Positions 36,339-47,602 of a stretch of DNA of 64,000 nt are shown piece by piece. The notes below the pieces were generated by a model, which saw only the letters and a list, made by a program, of their open reading frames with translations, was not told the origin of the DNA and did no database searches. Numbering within the stretch: position 1 is the stretch's first letter; every line of letters starts with the position of its first letter. The translations under genes were made by a program, and so were the position numbers. Source of the DNA: Boswellia sacra (Eukaryota; Streptophyta; Magnoliopsida; Sapindales; Burseraceae); assembly GCA_013180625.2 (NCBI GenBank), contig SNVD02006085.1, positions 124,001 to 188,000 on the forward strand. Reading direction: 5' to 3'.

Positions 36339-38045
36339 GCCACACATGTATAATCCAATTTGCAAAAGTCAGCCTTCTGTGCTATGTGTAGAATATGAAG
36401 ATCCTGCAATGGTTGTTGAGCATCGGGTGAGATAGTGGTAGGAGTGGAAGACGGCATTGACGTCGAACTATAACCTGCAGCACAGGAGGTGTGAATTGCT
36501 ACACATGGGATTACAAAACCCAATGCACCAATGTGACTTGGTCGAGTTGTCATCGAAATGATGGCTTACGGTGGCCCGGATGGTGATGTCATTGACGGGA
36601 TCTAATTACGCTGTAAAAGAGGCATAATAGTAGAGGTACTTGCATTAGCCGTAGGAGATTTAGTGAAATAGGTAATATTGGAGAGGGGTACGTCAGCCTT
36701 TGGAGTAGAACATGTGACAGCCTCCTGTGTGCTCAGAATTGGGTGCACATCACATGATCGATACACCTCAATTTTACATGGACACGTAAGCCGATGGATA
36801 GAAAACGATAGATTTTCGCCTATTGAATTAATGTCTGCGTGAAACGAATCTGAGTGGGTTTTGTCGTGATGATTTTGACCATTTCTGACATTAGTATCCT
36901 CTCTTGCCACGTTACTTTGCTGCCAGAATGGGCTCTCCTTAATGTCAGACAAAAACTGCTCAAAAACTCCCAATTTCAATGTCATCGATTCAATAACCTT
37001 CCCTTGATTCTCAATGCCCTTTCCTTGATGGTCTAACACATGATGTAGCACGGCAAACTTGGAGTCAAGATACTCCTACAATTCGACAAGAACAGATTGA
37101 TTTGTCTTCCAAATTTATGGCCTACAATAGAGCTGTAACCCAATAGAACGCACATACGAACTTCGAATTACATAGACAGGAAAGGACAATATAAAATAAT
37201 AGTGACATTATAGCAGCCACCAAATGGTGGGCCAACCCTAATAGTTGTGAATCATTTGTACCTATGTCCTCTTCTGTAGAGCTTGTTTTCGTACAACCAA
37301 AAGGCATCGTATATTATCGATATCTGTCCACGCCTTAAGTGGTAAAACCGCTTCCTCAACAAGTTGGACTTTGATCCACACATTGTGGACATAAAACAAC
37401 CAAAAAACACAAGTGACACTTAAGTAAACACAATTTTGGTATTGCCATAACAGTAACATTAATTTACAGTAAGTGGCAAAATTACTTCTAGGAATAGGAG
37501 ACATCTGGCTATCTCTGATGACGGTCATTGCTTGAAAGTCTACACACCTTCTATAAGAACACCAAAGCAATAAGATGCCCAGTTGCGCCTCTTAATAAGG
37601 GATACATCGCATAATGAATGTAGCAAAGCAAGGTTAATCTCCCTGGATAAAGTAGGGCTGAGCAATGTAGAAAAAGCTATCAGAACAAAGGCTCAAAACT
37701 CCTTGATGTTTGCAGTTGATGCTTTGACCATTTCCTCAACGAAAGAGGTTTTACATCCTCGATTACCATGACAGAAAGTTTGCTTTAACCGAGTGATATC
37801 TCCATCGTCGCCCCTTAATCGAACAAGGATGCCACCGTCCTCAATACCCATGATCTGACTGAAGGACATGGGGGATAACGTGAAGGTTTGACCATGGATG
37901 TGCAGATGACAAGTAGCGGGATCCAATCGATGCATCAGCCAAGCATAGAGTTGACGCTGGATTTTACCCTGCCTAACAAACAACAATGAACCAAACCCAA
38001 GGTCCTTAATAGCCGCCCTTTATGCAGAAGACAGCCTCCTTATGG
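36339..38045 (-). pseudogene. Transposon-type plant mobile domain/Ulp1-associated gene, minus-strand copy
   Basis: Read from high to low coordinate, the minus strand shows RAAIKDLGFGSLLFVRQGK, QRQLYAWLMHRLDP, then FSQIMGIEDGGILVRL (37693-38045). Next come LLSPTLSREINLALLHSLCD, RRNWASYCFGVLIEG and ARCLLFLEVILPL (about 37460-37690). A coiled region with KVIESMTLKLGVFEQFL follows (36602-37051), then a Ser/Pro/Thr-rich tail (36332-36553). Stops at about 38017, 37691 and 37550 break it. This is the usual order for plant transposon proteins with a PMD/DUF1985-like N-terminal domain. No C-terminal Ulp1 peptidase was found. hAT 2 sits in the tail. Confidence 0.5.
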
Positions 38046-38260
38046 CACGCTCGAAGCGAACTGGGCTGCATCACGATTCAAATGTCAACGTAGCATTTGG
38101 GCAGGAGTTTGTAGATTCAGTTTCTGATGAAGGCTATACATCCTCAGAACATAATTGGGTACGCCTAGACTGCTTATTCATGTACACATCTTGCGGAGAA
38201 GAGCACCTGCCTTTAAAATTTTGTAAGAACAATTGGAAATCAGTTACTAAGCTTACATAA

Positions 38261-40500
38261 TGTTAATATGCAAACGAAGATGAATTTATGTCTTATTTAT
38301 AACCTCAAAAGCAAGTGACCATTAATTCAAATCTACATTATACCAAACATGCGATAATGAAAAACAACCATAAACAGAAGGTGGAAGGCTATGTTTGCCT
38401 GACGAATTTCGGACAACTATGCATGCATGTAAATTTCAATGAATACATGAAGTTCTCTAACTATAATAAACCTAACACATTTTGTAATTGACAATGCCTC
38501 ATATGAGCGTCGTGTCAATATATGTACATTGACGAAGTGTGTACAATCGAAGAGCAATTTGTAAGACCAAATTGACCTTTTAACTACAAGAGTTGAGGTT
38601 GAAATAATAATACAGCCTCTACTAATAACAGTCACAAAACATAAACATTCGTTCTAGTAAACCATCCCTTGGTGATAAATTTTAGTAATGTATAGCCATA
38701 TCCAAAGAGACATAAGCTCATGACTAAAATAAATCGTTACAAACTTAAGTGACTGTCAAAATGGTAATAAATCATGGCCACAACAGCTAAAAATGATAGA
38801 ACAATGTTATCCTCTCCCTATCTCACAGTTGTGCTCCTATATATCTTTCTTCTCGATTTGAAGTGCACCAATCGTAGACGCAAGCCTACTACAGAACCTT
38901 AACATTGGAACCACGTTCCATATAGAGCAATCCTAGCAGAACCTCTGAAATACGTGTACAACCAATAGCACAACCTTTCTGAAGATTTCGCTCATTTATA
39001 ATTAATCAAGTTGGCAATCACCTCAACAATATATATATATACGTCTAATAATTGATTTCAATGAATTACTTATGGGAGCAGAACTTATCATCATGAATCT
39101 CAGTAAGGCCACACCTGATCAAGCAGTAACTGCTACCGAGAGGTCAAAATATAAACAAACTCAAAATAATTAACTAGTTATATGTAGTTAATAATGAAAA
39201 CCCAAATTTTGTGGCTACTGTCTGACATGACCTAATAATCATATCTATTATGTTTATTTACATGAAACTGTGTATCAAGTAAATTGAACACTTGCATGTG
39301 CAGAAAATCATTCCAAAAAAGATGTAAATAATATATACTTGTATAACAATATTTAGCAACCAAGTTGGTAGATGATGCTATCTCTACTATTTTTTTTTCT
39401 TTTTAGCACTAAATGACGATTTTGCAGATTCCTTTCCTATACTATCTTGAAGGAGTCAAATGGCCCAAATACCCATTGCCCACAAAAAATAGAAGATAGA
39501 ATAATGTAAATAACCCTATCGCCACACAAAAGGCAGTGGTAAAGTCACCGCTGAGTCGATGAAAATCTAAAGGATTTTTACCTCGATGGTCGATTTCTTC
39601 CTCCCACCTCGCTGCTTGCCAACTTCCGCACCTTTGTCCCTGTGTAAGGAAAATCGAGATGAAATTACTCCACTATGCAAAGGACACAAACGCCCATGGG
39701 GGTGTAAGCATGATCGAACCTCAAATTAGTAACTTTTGGAGACTGCTTAGCTTTACACAGGAGGTTGGGGTTAATGCTACAATGTAAGCACACATCCGCT
39801 GCTGTAGTTGGTTACTTTTACGATACGACTTCCTTGGTGCCATAGGACCCTGCTTACGGACCAAGCTATCGTGTATTCACGGGGTTAGTTCCCTTGTGCA
39901 AATGGGTGGACCTATGGTATGGACTCACATTGACTTAACAATAAACGCATACCTGTTCTGGAAGCAAAAGCAGAAGTTTGGAAACCAATATGTGATGAGT
40001 ACGACTGAAGCTGAAGTCTACAAAATCAAGCCACCTACCGACCTACACAAAAGAGAACGGCATCGTCACATGGGACATTCATATTTGGTTATAGTCTCTC
40101 TGTATTAACAGGTTTGCCTTTTAACCCATCACCTAATATAAGCCCCTTGACGAACTAATGGGATGGGCTTGGCTTCGGTTGATGGGTTGGGATTCGAAGT
40201 ACTAGATTGTCATTTATTCATAAATACCCCAACCTGATTTTTAATATTTCAACAAACACCCCCTGTAAAACTTCCTACTATAACTACATAGATGACAATG
40301 AGACAGCGGTCCCTAAGTGCATCTGTGGCTTACGCTAAGATGTAAGGGTTTCCTTCATAGAACACATGTGATCCCGACTCCATTAGCGTAGTTTCTCAAC
40401 TTGGGTAAAGGACATTCTCGAAAAAAGAAGCCTTAGACATAAATGATGTTCATTACGACTTCGGATCACTTCATGACAAATACTTCCATATAACGCCATT
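38261..40500. other. Intergenic or transposon interior, nothing clear
   Basis: Possibly the 5' part of the minus-strand transposon-type gene. A short minus-strand stretch near 39570-39650 reads GKQRGGRKKSTIE, a plausible basic N-terminal segment, but it cannot be joined with confidence. Otherwise AT-rich with no supported gene. Confidence 0.35.
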
Positions 40501-40539
40501 TTCAAACTACACGTGTACCTTTGTTTACCTATCAACAGG

Positions 40540-43450
40540 CACGGATGAGACCGTTCATACAATCATCACGTCTGCCTGTGATCACAATGCATTCGGCTTT
40601 CTTGTAGACAAATAACCCCTTATTTCCCACCCAGCCAAAACAGCATCCCGACTTCGTCATGCCAAGTAAGTGAAAAATTTATAACACGTCAGTGTTTTAA
40701 ATATTACAATTTTTACATGGATTTATTTAATTAAAATAATACTTTTGTATTATTGGCATTTCACTTCTGAAGAGTTTCTATAACCGCTGTCTGATTGCAT
40801 CATTTTTCGACTTCTTTTTCTAAGGTTGTGATATCATACTTACCGATGAACGCTATATTTGTTATATAGCGTTCGTTGTGCCAATTGCATGCCTCGACAA
40901 AACATCTTTTGATTCTCGACTATGCCCAAACATTTTCTGAACAAACTTACAATACCTTCTCGAAATAGGTAAACAATTTCAAGGCACCTATTTGCATATA
41001 ACGTAATTTTGGACAAATAATTGCGGCTTTGTTCACATATCAACAAGCATGTATGGCACTGTACACGACAATGATGTCATGTGTTTATGATCACAACGCA
41101 TATGGCTTTTTCGTAACCAATTTAGCGCTCCTTCCTGAATATTCCAAAACAGCATCTCGACTTCTTCATTCCAGGTTACCAAAATTTATTACAACATCTA
41201 AAATATTGACAGAATCCATACTTACATCAATTTATCCATCAATTTAATTTATAAATATCCTTTTGTTATTGCCATTAATGAAACGGCAGTCAGCATACTA
41301 TTAGTATGCCCCGACGAAGTATATTCTCGTTCCCCACTACTCCTAACATTTTTCCTACTAACTGATAACAGCTTCCTCAAATGCATAAACAATTTGTATG
41401 CGCACCTTTGCATATAACGACATTTCGAAAATATAATTACAGCTTCGTTCACATATCAACGCGCACCTATGACATCGTCCATAGGACGATGTCATCTGCT
41501 TAAGGTCACAGCGCATTCGGCTTTCTCTCTGTCAAATTAGCGCTTATTCCCAACTCCTTGTAATTAAGTAGCATCCTGACATCTTAATCCATTGTATGAT
41601 TGGAACAATTTTCTAGATATTTTCCTCAACTACGATACCTTACTGACAATAAACAACATTGATGAAACGACTTTTAGCGTACTATTAGTACGCCCTCACT
41701 GATAATATTATCCTTCCCAAGATTCCCAACTAGTCCTAACATTTTCCTGACAAACTCCCAATAGCTTCCGGAATTGCATAAACAATTTCGATGCGCACCT
41801 TTGCACATAACTCCATATCTGAATAATAATTACAGCTTTCTGCACATATCAACACGCACCTACCACACGATCCGTAGCATGGTGTTGTCCACTTGTGATC
41901 ACAAAGCATTCAACTTTTTCTCAGTCAAATTATCGCTCATTCCCAACTCTGCCAAAGTAGCATCCCGACATCTTCCATCCATATAACTGAAAAAATTATA
42001 ACATGTCAATGATTAACAAATTGAATATTATATAAATGAATTTTAATTAATTTTTTTGTATTATTTCCAAGCTTGTCAAAAGTTTCTACAATCCATTGTA
42101 CTATTGCAATATTTTATTGTCCTTGTTTCCTCGACTACGATGCCTTACTGACTTTAAAAGACATTTTCGAAGCGGCGTTTAGCGTACTATTATTATGCCC
42201 CGACGATGTAAATTCTCGTACGCGACTAATCCTAATAATTTTCTAATTAACTCATAACAGCTTCCGGAAATGCATAAACAATTTCGATGCACCTTTGTGT
42301 ATAACGACATTTTGAAATATAATTACAACACTGTTTACATATCAACATGCACCTACCACTCCGTCAATAGTACGAAGCCGAAAGCTTCTGATCACAGCGC
42401 ATTCGGCTTTCTCTCTGTCAAATTAGCGCTCATTCCCAACTCCTCCTAAGTAGCATCCCAACATCTTAAATCCGAATTACAGAAATAAATTACAACACGT
42501 AATATATCTAGAAAATCGAATATTATATAAATATGTTTAATTTAAATAAATTGTTGCATTATTTTCGAGCTTTTGAAAAGTTTCTATAATCCATTGCATG
42601 ATTGCAACATTTTTTGCCTTTTTTCCTCGACTACAATGCATTACTAACAATAAACAACATTTATGAAACGACGTTTGGCGTACTATTAGTATGCTCCGAC
42701 ATTTCCCGGCAAACTCGCAACAGCTTCCTGAAACGCATAAATAATTTCCATGGCCACCTTTGTGTGTAACGACATTTCAGAAATATAACTATAGCTTCGC
42801 TCACATATCAACGTGCATCTATCACCCCGTCCATAGGACGATATCGTTTGCTTGTGATCACAGCGCATTCGGCTTTCTCTCGATCAAATTAGTGCTCATT
42901 CCCAACTCTTCCTAAGTGGCATCCCGACATCTTCTATCCAAATTACTGAAAGAAATTAAAATACGTAAAAGATCAACAAAATCAAATATTATATAAATGT
43001 ATTTAATTAAAATAAAATTTTCCATTTTTCCAAGCTTGTGAACAGTTTCTATAATCTATTGTATGATTGCAACATTTTTTGCCTTTTTTCCTCGACTACG
43101 ATGTCTTACTGACTATAAACAACAATTATGAAACAGCATTCAGCTTATTATTATTTGCCCCGACAAAATATATTCTCCTTCCCGACTACTCCTAATATTT
43201 TTTTGACAAGCTCACAACAGCTTCCGAAATGCATAAACAATTTCGATGCGCACCTTTGCGTATAACGCCATTTTTTAATTATAATTACATACATGTCCAC
43301 ATATCAACGGGTCAACACACACCTATCACACCATCCGTAAGATTCAACTTCCACTTGGTAAAATTAGCGCTCATTCCCAACTCTTCGTAAGTAGCATCCC
43401 AACATCTTCAATCCAAATTACCGAAGGAAATAAAAAAAGTCAAAGATTGA
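40540..43450. repeat. Tandem array of diverged roughly 400-500 bp units (about seven)
   Basis: The block containing GCATTCGGCTTTCTCTC, followed by AAATTAGCGCTCATTCCC, recurs at about 40586, 41093, 41506, 41900, 42394, 42857 and 43345, a spacing of roughly 390-510 bases. Other shared blocks are ACATATCAACGCGCACCTA, CGTCCATAGGACGAT and GCATAAACAATTTCGATGCG. Units differ by many substitutions and indels. Short open frames in them are inconsistent between units, so the array looks non-coding. Confidence 0.8.
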
Positions 43451-43499
43451 ATAAATACAATTGTTACATTATTTAATTTAATTTATAAATGCTTTTCTT

Positions 43500-43740
43500 T
43501 TTTTTCATTATTTTGAACAGTTTGTATACAGTGTATGAACAGTTGCTACCGCGTCCAAACAGTGGCGCTACAGCATCAAAACAGTTTCGCACATGCGCAT
43601 TCTGTCCACAGTTTCGGTTATAAATAACCTGCAGCAACAGGTGTACACCAATCCACTCCTGCCAAATGGCAGCCGTTCAGCAACCATATTCACAGTAACT
43701 GGCGCATCTGGTGCACCTGGCGCATGGAAGGCTGACCCAA
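43500..43740. repeat. Left member of a roughly 230-bp direct repeat flanking the 66-bp array
   Basis: Shares TCCTGCCAAATGGC, CTGGCGCATCTGG and GCATGGAAGGCTGA, in the same order and orientation, with 46415-46615. CAGTTT/ACAGTG motifs recur at its start. No coding signal. Confidence 0.75.
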
Positions 43741-43859
43741 TACCTTATAGTAAAAATATATAATTTACATATTATTTTTTAATAATATGATAAAATATAT
43801 TTTTTAAAAAATTAATCATATAATATTTTAAAATAATACAAAATTGTATTGTTGTTCAT

Positions 43860-46200
43860 GATTAATTATATTGTTATTCCTAACTCCTATAAAGCGCGAT
43901 CCCGAATTGTAAAAGAAGCGTTTCTGAACATATATAAGTTAGGAATTATGCGAAATTTTGCATATCGGTCGAAAATGGACACGTATTCTTGCGCTTTCAC
44001 TCGTGAAGGAATCGTATGAGAGGATGATGACGTGGCAATGAGTCGGGAGAGGGGAATAGAAGTCCTTCCCGACTAATTGTATTGTTCTTCTTGACTTGTA
44101 TAAAGCGCAATCCTGAGTGGTAAAAAGAATGTTCTCGACTAAATGTATTGTTGTTCCTGACTCGTATAAAGCGTAATCCCGAGTAGTAAAAGAAGAGTTC
44201 CCAAGACATTTACAAGCTGGGAATCATGCGAAATTTGACGTATAGGTAAAAAATGGACATGTATTTTTGCGCTTTCACTCGCAAAGGAATCGTATGGAAG
44301 GATGATAGCATAGCGGTGAGTCAGAGGAGGAGAATTAGATTCCTGACTAATTATATTGTTGTTCCTGACATGTATAAAGCGCGATCCCAAGTGGTGAAAT
44401 GGGCGTTCCTGACTAAATATATTGGTATTCCCAACGCGTATAAAGCGCGATCTCGAGTGGTAAAAGGCGCATTCCCGACTAAATGTATTGTTATTCTCGA
44501 CTCGTATAAAGCATGATCCCGAGTGGTAAAAAGGGCATTCTCGACAAATAGTATTGTTGTTCCCGACTCGAATAAAGCACGATCCGGAGTAGTATAAAAG
44601 GCGATCCTGACTAAATGTATTGTTGTTCCTGACATGTATAAAGCGCGATCTCGAATGGTATAAGGAGAGTTCTCGACTAAATGTATTGTTGTTCCTGACT
44701 CGTATAAAACGCGATCTCGAATAGTAAAAGAGACATTCCCGACTAAATGTATTGCTGTTCCAAACTCGTATAAAGTGCGATCCCGAATGTTAAAAGAGGC
44801 GTTCTCGATTAAATGTATTGCTATTCTGGACTCGTATAAAGCGTGATCCGGAGTGATAAAATAGGCGTTCCCGACTAAATGTATTGTTGTTCCCAACTCG
44901 TAGAAAGCGTGATCCTGAGTGGTAAAAGGCGAATTTTTGACTAAATTTATTGTTGTTTCTGACTCGTATAAAGTGTGATCCCGAGTGATAAAAATGGCAT
45001 TCTCAACAAATGGTATTGTTATTCCCGACTTGAATAAAGCGTGATCCGGAGTAGTAAAATGGGCGTTCCTAACTAAATGTATTGTTGCTTCCAACTAGTA
45101 TAAAGCCCGATCCCGTGTGGTAAAAGAGGCGTTCTCGACTAAATGTATTGTTCTTCCTGACTCGTATAAAGCACGATTTCGATTGGTAAAAGGGGCGTTC
45201 TCAGTAAATGGTATTGTTGTTCTCGACTCGAATAAAGTGCGATCATGAGTAATAAAAGGGGCGTTTCTGACAAATGTATTGTTATTTCCGACTAGTATAA
45301 AGAGCGATCCTTAGCGACAAAAGGGACGTTCCTGACTAAATTTATTGTTGTTCCTGACTCGTATAAAACGCGATCCCAAGTAGTCAAGGCAGCATTCCCG
45401 AGACATATATAAGTTGGAAATTTCTCGAAATTTGGCATATCAGTAGACAACGGACACGTAATTTTGCCCTTCCACTCGCGGAGGAATCGTATGAAAGGAT
45501 AATGGTGTGGCGGTGAGGCTAGGGAGCGGAATCGAAGTTGTTCCCCACTAATTATATAGTTGCTCCTGCCTCGTATAAAGCGCAATCCATAGTGATCAAA
45601 TAGGCATTTCTGAGACATATAAAAGGCCGCAACTGGGATAGAATTTTTGTGTATCAACCGTAATCGAAGAGGTAATTTGGCGATTTCAACTGTAGAGGGC
45701 ATGTACATGACAACGACAGTGTTGCTATTTACCGGGGGAAAGGAATCGTAGTTCTTCCCTACTAATTGTATTAACATTTCCGACTTATATAAAGCGTGAT
45801 CCTAAATTATAAAAGATGTATTCCGGGAAAGTATTTTCACATATCAAAAATTAAGAAAAAAAACCTAATTTCCTAAATTTTTTTGTCATATTAATGTATA
45901 AAAATAGTAAAACATACATTAAAAATTTCACATGTCAAAATAATAATTTTTTATTGTCATATCAATGTACAAAATTAGTTAAATATATATTAACAGTTTT
46001 CACATGTCAAAAAATTAGATTTTTATGGTATAGTATACATGAAAAAATTAGATTTGGCATATCAATAGAAAATAGATTAATAATTTGATGATTTTTCTCA
46101 CGGAGGGTGCGTACACGAGGATGAAAGAGTAGCCGCAAGGTCGAGGAGTGGGATCACATTTTTTCAACAAATTGTATTATTGTTCCCGAGTTTTATAAAG
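43860..46200. repeat. Complex minisatellite: 66-bp array with longer spacer modules
   Basis: The core at 44345-45400 consists of 66-base units (GACTAAATGTATTGTTGTTC, then TCGTATAAAGCGCGATCCCG, then AGTGGTAAAAGGGGC). Unit starts fall at 44345, 44411, 44477, 44543, 44609, 44675, 44741, 44807, 44873, 44939, 45005, 45071, 45137, 45203, 45269 and 45334, about sixteen units with at most one 1-bp slip. Two more lie at 44071 and 44137. Around the core are longer modules with CGAAATTTGGCATATC and CTCGCGGAGGAATCGTATGA near 43950, 44225, 45430 and, diverged, 45650 and 46060. Most unit-to-unit differences are C-to-T or G-to-A at CG sites. A 247-codon frame on the minus strand (44351-45094) is open because 66 is a multiple of three. 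Confidence 0.9.
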
Positions 46201-46414
46201 CACAAACTTAACTGTTAAACAGCGATTTCTGAAAAGAAATTTTAATACATCAAAAATTAAATATTCTAAATTAATTATATATTTTAATTTTTTTACTGTA
46301 TAAATAATATTGCTACAGTATTATATAGTTAAGTAACAGTGGATGACTAGTGATGATACAGTACCGGAATTATGCTACAGTAATGTTATTTAATTTCAAC
46401 TTATTTAATGTGTT

Positions 46415-46615
46415 TTTATTAATTATAAACAGTTTAAGTACAGTATGATACAGTGTAAAACAGTTGCAAAACAGTGCCTCAAACCCACAGTTTTGGTTGA
46501 AGTGAACCTGCATCTGCCGGTTAAAGCCATTCAATTCCTGCCAAATGGCGGCGCTGCAGCCAACCACAAATACAGTACCTGGCGCATCTAATGCATCTAG
46601 TGCATGGAAGGCTGA
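46415..46615. repeat. Right member of the direct repeat flanking the 66-bp array
   Basis: Matches 43500-43740 in the same orientation (TCCTGCCAAATGGCGGC, CTGGCGCATCTAATGC, GCATGGAAGGCTGATCCC). The repeat-rich block ends abruptly after it, so 46615-46622 may be the outer edge of the element that carries these repeats. Confidence 0.7.
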
Positions 46616-46619
46616 TCCC

Positions 46620-47602
46620 TACGTTTATGAATGTCGAAAGCAGAGTTCTCCATTTAAAAAGAAATTAAAAAAGCTTAACCCCTAACATGTAAAACTTTAT
46701 TAGACATACAGGAAAATACTAGTATAAAATTCCCGACACCGGCAAAATGGAGTATTTGAGGATTCAGCGGAAACAGCAGCAACAACTAAAGATTGAATAG
46801 AATAGAATGGATTCAGAATGCAGCAAAAATTTTGATACATTCCTACCCAGATTCCATCTGCATCACATGACATGATGATAATAAATTTTACTTTATGCTG
46901 CGGTACACAGAGTTGAGGACCCAAAGGGACCATGATCATATCTATACAGAATCTCTTTAAATTGGGGGAAAATGATTCTTAAAAAACAAAACAAAACATC
47001 TAGCATAAATTTTTTTCTAATTAACTAATTTCCCCACTTACAAGTATGCTCGGCTCCTGGCAAAAACTGGCAATAACTAATTGCACAGCATGACGTCCTC
47101 CTTCAACATTCAGGAATGCATTCATAACCGGGCTCTATTTACTTCTCTTTCTCCGTCAAACCATCTTATTGCGACATCCGATAAAATAAGGGGTAAAAAT
47201 TTCATGGACAGATACCCCAACTATGCCTGACAAAATATTCCGAGGCACCAGCACCAAAAACTACAATCAGGCTACTCTATTATCTCATTTCCTCGACACA
47301 AGAAAATCTCCTTTCACTCGCATTGTTCCTGCCAGAAAAGACCCATTTCTCCTACAAAATTCTTTAATTATATCACAGAATTCTTGATTATATCACAATT
47401 CCAAATTTTTCTTTTTCACCAAAACTTCTTAACTTTCTTTAAATCCAGTTTGCAAGGGTATGCTGTCTGAACAGCAGGGATGTAGGATGTAACACATCAC
47501 TGTAAACAACATCCCCATATAAGACGGTGATCTGAATGCCAGGTCGTGACAAAATGATGCTTCCCATTGCAGCAAATAATTGAGATAAATATCGCTGTAT
47601 AT
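46620..47602. other. 3' flank of the ubiquitin-hydrolase-related gene
   Basis: AT-rich sequence between the repeat block and the stop codon at 47603-47605. It probably includes that gene's 3' UTR. No other feature seen. Confidence 0.5.

Noticed and set aside
39896..40108. 70-codon open frame as a small gene
   Set aside because: No family resemblance, and it lies in repeat-rich DNA. A frame of this length is expected by chance.
40540..43450. CRISPR-like array
   Set aside because: The units are several hundred bases long, diverged and without constant spacers. The window is a plant nuclear genome.
44351..45094. 247-codon minus-strand open frame as a protein-coding repeat gene
   Set aside because: The frame is open because the 66-bp period is a multiple of three. 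Changes look like CG decay, and there is no promoter, splice or family evidence. It is kept as a repeat finding, not a gene.
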